DNA from: a virus
Length of the DNA: 22,242 nucleotides
Reading direction: 5' to 3' (one strand)
IMG/VR virus record: IMGVR_UViG_3300027508_000053
Location: 1-22,242 of that record
The translations under genes were made by a program, and so were the position numbers. Below are positions 17,514-22,242 of this stretch, piece after piece. Below the pieces are notes generated by a model. It was given only the letters and a program-made list of their open reading frames with translations, searched no databases and was not told the DNA's origin. Position 1 is the stretch's first letter, and each line of letters starts with the position of its first letter.

Positions 17514-17979
17514 CTACTACAAGAACTCTTTTGACCCAGCACAAAGGTCTTTAAACATTGCTCAGGCAATGGCAGAAAAACTAGGCATACAAACGCCTAT
17601 AGATAAAACATTTTCTGTTGCAATACCTGACGAAGTGCAAAAAGGATTTAGACAGCAGTCTGCAAACACTAGTAACCCTTCTAGACCTAGAGCTCAAGCA
17701 ATTGCATACGACTTTGCTAAAAACACTTTATATGTTGTATTTAGAGACGGCACTTGGTGGGAGTATAGAAACTGCCCAGCAGTCCACTGGCAAAACCTTC
17801 AACGCGCTGAGTCTACTGGTAAATATTTAAGAACAAGCGGTTTAGACGGCTGGGGCGATATGGGACCAGCAAACTTAAACGACACTGGCGGGCCCGATGG
17901 CGGAATGTCTCCATCTTCTAAAGAAATGCTAAGTTATGCTGCTGAGATATCTAGCAGTATGCAAAGAGGTATGGAGTAA
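17494..17979 (+). CDS. KTSC-domain protein
   Basis: I start at ATG 17494, preceded by GAGGG, rather than at the in-frame GTG 17479. The 161-residue product contains a KTSC domain at about residues 68-116: I-A-Y-D...T-L-Y-V-V-F-R-D-G-T-W-W-E-Y, then P-A-V-H-W-Q-N-L-Q-R-A-E-S-T-G-K-Y-L. KTSC is a short domain found alone in many phage and bacterial proteins and after lysyl-tRNA synthetases in some; its function is not well established. The N-terminal 60 residues are polar. The Gly/Asn/Pro-rich region after the domain is probably flexible. Neighbours are small unknown genes before the terminase. Confidence 0.75.
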   Translation: MPKKTGNYYKNSFDPAQRSLNIAQAMAEKLGIQTPIDKTFSVAIPDEVQKGFRQQSANTSNPSRPRAQAIAYDFAKNTLYVVFRDGTWWEYRNCPAVHWQNLQRAESTGKYLRTSGLDGWGDMGPANLNDTGGPDGGMSPSSKEMLSYAAEISSSMQRGME

Positions 17980-17982
17980 ACC

Positions 17983-18273
17983 TTGAAAACATTCGGTCCA
18001 CTATACGTAGGTAAACTTAAGTATTGGCATAAAAAAGCACTTCCAGTTCTTGAAGTAGGAACTACCCAAGAAACTGAAATGCCTTATAGAAAAGGCAAGT
18101 GTCTAGTTGCACGTATACCCTTTACCCACCCTGGTTATTTCTTAGGGGTCTGGGTTAAAAACCCAAAAATTGACTGGGATGATGACGACCGCATTGACGA
18201 GGTGCTATCCTCTGCTATGAAAGGCCGAAAAGCATGGAAGCCAGAAGACGGGGCATATGATGAATTTTTTTAA
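17983..18273 (+). CDS. small soluble protein, function unknown
   Basis: This 96-residue protein starts at TTG 17983, with GGAG about 7 bases before it and the previous stop just upstream. It is beta-rich in pattern (C-L-V-A-R-I-P-F, G-Y-F-L-G-V-W-V) and has an acidic patch D-W-D-D-D-D-R near residue 66. It overlaps the next gene by 17 bases. No family is recognised. It is one of several small genes directly upstream of the terminase, where a small terminase subunit might be expected, but no helix-turn-helix is apparent. Confidence 0.65.
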   Translation: MKTFGPLYVGKLKYWHKKALPVLEVGTTQETEMPYRKGKCLVARIPFTHPGYFLGVWVKNPKIDWDDDDRIDEVLSSAMKGRKAWKPEDGAYDEFF

Positions 18274-18502
18274 GAAAGAACCTTGGGTAAAGCCTTTTTC
18301 CGAAAAGGTGTCTAGAAGAGTTTCTAAGATAGCTACTGGTGAGTTAGAAATGTGGGCAGAACAGTCATTAATTGAGATTTCTAAGTGTTTATCTGGTTAC
18401 TCAAAGAATAGAGAACAGTTTTACTTGGATGAAGCCCTACAAGGAGCTGAGGCTCTTCACGCTGTTGTTAACGAGCTGCATACAAGAATGACCCCGCGCT
18501 AG
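18257..18502 (+). CDS. small helical protein, function unknown
   Basis: This 81-residue protein starts at ATG 18257 (ATG 18260 is next) after GACGGGG. It is helical and amphipathic throughout, with L-I-E-I-S-K-C-L and A-L-Q-G-A-E-A-L-H-A-V-V-N-E-L as likely helices, and a basic N-terminal third. Position and size leave a small terminase subunit possible, but I see no HTH motif, so this stays a suggestion. It overlaps the previous gene by 17 bases and ends at a 10-bp palindrome GCGCTAGCGC (18496-18505). Confidence 0.65.
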   Translation: MMNFFKKEPWVKPFSEKVSRRVSKIATGELEMWAEQSLIEISKCLSGYSKNREQFYLDEALQGAEALHAVVNELHTRMTPR

Positions 18503-18577
18503 CGCAGCGTGTCCACTTTGTGCTAAAATTATCCTGCCTCTCTCTTCCTCTCCCCGTGTGATGTGGCAACGCAAATG

Positions 18578-18604
18578 GTCTGGGTTAACACCCAGGCCTT
18601 TTGT
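18578..18604 (+). terminator. weak intrinsic terminator before the terminase gene
   Basis: CTGGGT (18580-18585) and ACCCAG (18590-18595) form a 6-bp stem with a TAAC loop, followed by GCCTTTTGTTT. It is short but T-rich on the + strand. It lies in the 122-base gap (18503-18624) before the terminase, which otherwise shows only a C/T-rich stretch and a possible TAAAAT/TTAT box near 18520-18530. Confidence 0.4.
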
Positions 18605-18624
18605 TTATGTAATAGACTTCGGTA

Positions 18625-20220
18625 ATGGAGAACTACACTGTGCTAGAAGAAGATGAAGACGAGTTCTTTCCCGATGACGAGGTAGAAGACGAAGAACTTC
18701 CGCCCGAAGACGAGGAACTTGAGCTTGATGAGCTCTCTAAAGAATTTGTTAAAAAACTTATAGATAGATGCATTGAGTTTATGAACGCCCTAGTTGGGCA
18801 TGAGCTACACCCTTATCAGATGCCGCTTGCTCGACGCATCATTGAGTCTGTAATCATTAATGACGGCGAAGAAGTAACTGCGCTTGCCGCACGTCAGTCA
18901 GGTAAGTCAGAGACTATTGCTAACACAGTCGCTACGCTCATGGTCCTTCTACCACGCTTAGCAAAGATGTACCCAGACCTACTTGGTCAGTTTAAAGACG
19001 GTATATGGATTGGTATGTTTGCTCCTGTTGAAGGACAGGTAGAAACGCTCTTTGGTCGTACAGTTAATAGGCTTACTAGTGAACGTGCTCAAGAAATCAT
19101 GGGTGACCCTGAGATTGACGATAGCCTAGGTAAAGTCCCTGGAGTTACTAGACAGATTAAATTAAAGAACTCTGGCAGCAGCCTTATGATGATGACAGCT
19201 AACCCTCGTGCAAAGATTGAGTCTAAGTCTTTCCACCTTATTGTTATTGACGAGTGTCAAGAGGCCGACGACTTTGTTGTATCTAAATCAATCTCTCCTA
19301 TGCTTGCGTACTACTCAGGAACTATGGTTAAGACTGGTACTCCAACAACAAGTAAGAATAATTTTTACCGCTCCATCCAATTAAACAAGCGTAGGCAGAC
19401 TGGAAGGTCCAGCCGACAAAATCATTTTGAGTGGGATTACCGAGATGTTTCTAAATACAACGCCAACTACGCAAAGTTCATCAAGAAAGAGATGCTCCGT
19501 ATTGGAGAGGACTCTGACGAGTTCCAAATGTCCTACAACTGTAAATGGTTGTTGGAGAGAGGGATGTTCGTTACATCCTCAATCATGGACGAACTTGGAG
19601 ACACGTCCCAAGAACTTGTTCGTGCGTGGCATCGCTCACCTGTGGTTGTCGGTATTGACCCCGCACGGAAGATGGACTCAACAGTAGTAACTGTTGTTTG
19701 GGTTGACTGGGATAGACCAGATGAGTTTGGATATTTTGACCATAGAATCTTAAACTGGATGGAGTTACAGGGTGATGACTGGGAAGACCAATATTTTCAA
19801 ATCGTTAATTTCTTGGGGAGTTATGACATACTTGCTGTTGGCGTTGACGCTAACGGCGTGGGTGATGCGGTTGCACAAAGACTCAAACTCCTCTTACCCC
19901 GAGCAGAAGTACATGCCATAGGAAGTAGCCAACCAGAACAATCTAAACGTTGGAAGCATTTAAAAGCTTTAATTGACCGACGTATGGTCGGTTGGCCAGC
20001 ACATGCAAAAACACGACGCCTTCGTACTTGGAAACGCTTTTACCAACAGATGACGGACCTAGAGACAAAGTTCACTGGTCCTAATTTCCTAGCCCATGCC
20101 CCAGATGAAGCCCATGCCCACGATGACTACGCCGACAGCCTAGCAATCGCCGTATCTTTAACTATGGATTTAACAATGCCATCAGTAGAGGTGTCAACCT
20201 CCCCATTCTTCTCAAGGTAA
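18625..20220 (+). CDS. terL: terminase large subunit (ATPase and nuclease)
   Basis: This 531-residue protein is the DNA-packaging motor. After an acidic N-terminal tail (residues 1-38) the ATPase domain has Walker A A-A-R-Q-S-G-K-S-E (Lys94) and Walker B L-I-V-I-D-E (Asp209, Glu210), followed by a coupling-type T-G-T-P-T-T-S near 238-243. The RNase H-like nuclease domain shows V-G-I-D-P-A (Asp345), G-V-D-A-N-G (Asp408) and H-D-D-Y-A-D-S-L (Asp500, Asp501 and Asp504). All expected catalytic residues are present and the length is normal, so it should be active. ATG 18625 has no clear Shine-Dalgarno sequence; GTG 18640 in frame is an alternative. No small subunit was identified upstream. Confidence 0.96.
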   Translation: MENYTVLEEDEDEFFPDDEVEDEELPPEDEELELDELSKEFVKKLIDRCIEFMNALVGHELHPYQMPLARRIIESVIINDGEEVTALAARQSGKSETIANTVATLMVLLPRLAKMYPDLLGQFKDGIWIGMFAPVEGQVETLFGRTVNRLTSERAQEIMGDPEIDDSLGKVPGVTRQIKLKNSGSSLMMMTANPRAKIESKSFHLIVIDECQEADDFVVSKSISPMLAYYSGTMVKTGTPTTSKNNFYRSIQLNKRRQTGRSSRQNHFEWDYRDVSKYNANYAKFIKKEMLRIGEDSDEFQMSYNCKWLLERGMFVTSSIMDELGDTSQELVRAWHRSPVVVGIDPARKMDSTVVTVVWVDWDRPDEFGYFDHRILNWMELQGDDWEDQYFQIVNFLGSYDILAVGVDANGVGDAVAQRLKLLLPRAEVHAIGSSQPEQSKRWKHLKALIDRRMVGWPAHAKTRRLRTWKRFYQQMTDLETKFTGPNFLAHAPDEAHAHDDYADSLAIAVSLTMDLTMPSVEVSTSPFFSR

Positions 20221-20227
20221 TTACCAC

Positions 20228-20270
20228 TTTAGCCTGACTTTACGCCCAATACGTAGGACACTTTTATACG
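20228..20270 (+). promoter_or_regulatory. candidate phage promoter/regulatory element, copy 3
   Basis: TTTAGCCTGAC (20228-20238) and GTAGGAC (20253-20259) repeat the words of copy 2, and TTATAC (20264-20269) could be a -10 box. Here the spacing from CTGACT to TTATAC is 24. It lies in the 82-base gap before the gene at 20303, which has its own AAGGAG site. Confidence 0.45.
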
Positions 20271-20302
20271 AGGTCCTCACCCTTTAATAAGGAGTTATAA
20301 CT

Positions 20303-20701
20303 ATGACAATCGCACCATCACCTAAGATGCCTGAACGTCCAGGAACAACTTACGACCGTAAGATGTCACCTGCAACACCAGGCCAGCGTGGCCCACTACG
20401 TTTTGAAGAAGGTCTTGCAACAGACACTGATATCCCAACGCAGTTTACAACAGGCGCTATGCAGGGATACGAACCTGCAGCAGGTCGCCCAAATCGCAAT
20501 AAGCCTGTTCACACAAAGACTGCAGAAGAAACAATGCGTGAACGCGCACATGTTGGTTCCGCAGCATGGGTAGAAGCACCAGCAAGTCTCTCTGACTTTT
20601 CAACTGGCGCATTTGCTGACCATGGCGACAACCGTTTTGAGGAAGTTTTCCGCAACGGTGCTAACCAAAAAGCAACAAACCCAGCAGTAGTACAAGACTA
20701 A
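20303..20701 (+). CDS. small Pro/Gly-rich protein between terminase and portal, function unknown
   Basis: This 132-residue protein has AAGGAG before its ATG and uses C-ending codons, as an abundant protein would. It is polar, with repeated P-x-x-P and F-x-x-G-A features (for example F-T-T-G-A-M and F-S-T-G-A-F), and shows no membrane segment or motif I recognise. It has an upstream regulatory element of the type also found at 14384 and 16614, and a terminator after it, so it is its own transcription unit or the start of one. A structural role, such as a head or neck component, is plausible from position only. Confidence 0.7.
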   Translation: MTIAPSPKMPERPGTTYDRKMSPATPGQRGPLRFEEGLATDTDIPTQFTTGAMQGYEPAAGRPNRNKPVHTKTAEETMRERAHVGSAAWVEAPASLSDFSTGAFADHGDNRFEEVFRNGANQKATNPAVVQD

Positions 20702-20709
20702 TTAGGTTT

Positions 20710-20752
20710 ACTACCCCCGTATTCAGTCTACAAAGCTGGCGGGGGTAGTTTT
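20710..20752 (+). terminator. intrinsic terminator after the 20303 gene
   Basis: ACTACCCCCG (20710-20719) pairs with CGGGGGTAGT (20740-20749), then TTTT follows. The 20-base loop contains a small inner CAG/CTG pairing. It starts 9 bases after the stop. The next gene has its own AGAGGAAC site, so partial read-through or an unseen promoter must serve the portal region. Confidence 0.8.
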
Positions 20753-20772
20753 CCCATTTCAGAGGAACAGCA

Positions 20773-21081
20773 ATGGCATTTATCAGAGGTAAAGAAGTAA
20801 AAGAAACGGCAAAGCAAGAAGCTGCCAACCCTAAACTTTGGAACATGATTACTGCTCAAGCTGGAGCAAAATTTTCTAAAAACTCACCTGCTCGCGGACA
20901 CTGGATTCACGCTAAGTACAATCAAATGGGCGGTCAATACGTTAAATCTAAAAAAGACGTTGACCCGCGTTTTAGAGACTACGTACAAGAAGCTGAAAAG
21001 AAAAAAGACGAGCAGAAAAAAAAGAAGGTCACTAAGCCAGTCAATAAAAAAGTTATTAAACGCGGCCAAAGTTTCCGCTAA
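20773..21081 (+). CDS. basic small protein, function unknown
   Basis: This 102-residue protein has AGAGGAAC before its ATG. The first half is mixed and folded-looking (P-K-L-W-N-M-I-T, G-H-W-I-H-A-K-Y), and the second half is a Lys/Glu/Gln-rich charged helix (E-A-E-K-K-K-D-E-Q-K-K-K-K) with a basic tail. It lies directly upstream of the portal gene. No family is recognised; position suggests a role in head assembly or packaging, which is inference. Confidence 0.7.
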   Translation: MAFIRGKEVKETAKQEAANPKLWNMITAQAGAKFSKNSPARGHWIHAKYNQMGGQYVKSKKDVDPRFRDYVQEAEKKKDEQKKKKVTKPVNKKVIKRGQSFR

Positions 21082-21132
21082 TACAATTAGCGTGGTATTC
21101 TTCTCCCAGCATAGAAAAACAAAGGTGGATAG

Positions 21133-22242
21133 TTGAGCATTGATTTCTCGCCACCGTCCTATAGGGCGGCGTCTAGCGACCTAACTATTTCCATCTCGCC
21201 ATTAGGATTGGTTGAGTTAGCAGATGAAGAATTTGAAGTCCACGGCCCGCGTCTTAATCGTTATTCTCTTAACTGGGCTATGTATCTTGGTCACCATTAC
21301 TCCTATCGCCGTCAAATAGGCGACGCACAGATAGTACTTAATTACTACCGTGCCTTTACAGATTTTATTATTAACTTTACCTTTGGTAAAGGTGTTAACT
21401 TCCGTTCTCCAAAAGAAACAGAGGCTATTGTTCCAGATATCTTGGAACGTGTTTGGGAAGTAGATAACAATAAGGCAACAGTACTGTGGGAAATGGGACA
21501 GCAAGGCTCTGTATCTGGAGACTGCTTTATCAAGGTTGCATACGAAGAAGCTTGGACTGATACATCTGGTCTACAGCACCCAGGACGTGTTCGCATTCTT
21601 CCACTTAACGCAGCTTTCTGTTTTCCAGAGTTCCACCCACATGACCGTGAACGTCTAATCCGTTTTAAATTAAAATACCGTTTCTGGGGCACATCGCTAG
21701 AAGGTACACGTCAGGTATTTACTTACACTGAAATTCTTACAGATGACATGATTGAGGAGTACATCAATGATGAGCTCATTGACTCTCGCCCTAACCCGCT
21801 TGGTATTGTTCCCATTGTTCATATTCCAAATGTTCGTATTAGTGGTAGCCCTTGGGGTCTTAGCGACGGTCACGATATTATTAATATTAACCGTACTTAT
21901 AACGAGACTGCTACTGACATCGCTGACATCGTTAATTATCATGCTGCTCCCGTCACAGTCATCATTGGTGCCAAAGCTTCACAATTGGAAAAGGGCGCTA
22001 ACAAAGTCTGGGGCGGTTTACCAAAAGACGCAAAGGTAGAGAACCTAGAAGGTGGCTCACAAGGTCTAAAGGGTGCAATGGAATTCTTAGCTATGCTTAA
22101 GAAGTCTATGCACGAAATGATTGGTGTTCCTGAGACTGCTCTTGGTCAAGCACAGCCTATCTCTAACACATCAGGTGTTGCGCTATCTATCCAGTTCCAA
22201 CCTTTGATGAACCGCTATCACCAAAAGATTATTCAGTACGCA
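21133..22242 (+). CDS. portal protein (partial, runs off the right edge)
   Basis: The reading frame is open from TTG 21133 to the last base of the window, 370 codons. AAAGG lies about 8 bases before the start. The protein fits the phage portal family: it forms the dodecameric ring through which DNA enters and leaves the head. Typical features are an early A-F-T-D-F-I-I-N-F-T-F-G-K-G-V (about residues 74-88), a mid region with P-N-P-L-G-I-V-P-I-V-H-I-P, the R-T-Y-N-E-T-A-T-D stem-side helix, and a late S-G-V-A-L-S-I-Q-F-Q-P-L segment, the conserved part before the crown. The stop codon and C-terminus are outside the window. Confidence 0.9.
   Translation, partial: MSIDFSPPSYRAASSDLTISISPLGLVELADEEFEVHGPRLNRYSLNWAMYLGHHYSYRRQIGDAQIVLNYYRAFTDFIINFTFGKGVNFRSPKETEAIVPDILERVWEVDNNKATVLWEMGQQGSVSGDCFIKVAYEEAWTDTSGLQHPGRVRILPLNAAFCFPEFHPHDRERLIRFKLKYRFWGTSLEGTRQVFTYTEILTDDMIEEYINDELIDSRPNPLGIVPIVHIPNVRISGSPWGLSDGHDIININRTYNETATDIADIVNYHAAPVTVIIGAKASQLEKGANKVWGGLPKDAKVENLEGGSQGLKGAMEFLAMLKKSMHEMIGVPETALGQAQPISNTSGVALSIQFQPLMNRYHQKIIQYA

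Overview
The window looks like part of the genome of a tailed double-stranded DNA phage (or a very recent prophage). The genes are packed tightly, nearly all on the + strand, and most are joined by TAATG, ATGA or short overlaps. Recognisable phage genes include a terminase large subunit, a portal protein running off the right edge, tail-type structural proteins, a CHAP endolysin and several holin-like membrane proteins. The host is probably an actinobacterium: the small zinc protein at 3654-3848 matches the actinobacterial DUF7455 pattern, and the holin-like protein at 16682 and the 6725/7093 holin-endolysin pair resemble actinophage proteins I recall. The moderate, AT-leaning base composition would suit a freshwater actinobacterium, but that is inference.

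Layout. Positions 1-562 hold two small leftward genes that end at tandem hairpins. Positions 563-838 are a divergent intergenic region with a perfect inverted pair of DnaA-box consensus sequences, a candidate origin, and an operator-like dyad. Positions 839-3848 are a rightward run of small, mostly basic ORFs, including a DUF6321-like protein, an HNH nuclease and a duplicated pair. Positions 3894-6557 encode a large Ala/Thr-rich exported protein whose signal peptide is hidden because no ATG, GTG or TTG precedes it. Positions 6554-7647 are a lysis cluster (two holin-like proteins and a CHAP endolysin), followed by small basic ORFs to 8552. Positions 8570-11139 are two tail or adhesin genes, the second with two FN3 domains, Cys-rich repeats, a Pro/Thr-rich stalk and a C-terminal Hint (hedgehog/intein) domain. 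Positions 11150-14383 are an AT-rich cassette: two tandem 2-oxoglutarate/Fe(II) dioxygenases, two proteins of unknown function and a GT60-type (Skp1 GlcNAc-transferase-like) glycosyltransferase. Positions 14470-15534 are a likely virion surface protein with a PASTA-like segment. A lysozyme-like exported enzyme lies on the opposite strand at 15597-16130, bracketed by hairpins. Positions 16368-18502 are holin-like and small genes, 18625-20220 the terminase, 20303-21081 two unknown small genes, and 21133-22242 the portal.

How they may work together. Terminase and portal package DNA. The 8570-15534 block probably makes host-contact structures. The most interesting reading is that the dioxygenases and the GT60-like transferase hydroxylate and then glycosylate a proline-rich virion protein, as prolyl hydroxylase and Gnt1 do to Skp1 in Dictyostelium. 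The adjacent Pro/Thr-rich Hint protein is the obvious candidate substrate. This is a hypothesis from domain families and gene order, not a demonstrated function. No tRNA, CRISPR array, integrase or insertion sequence was seen.
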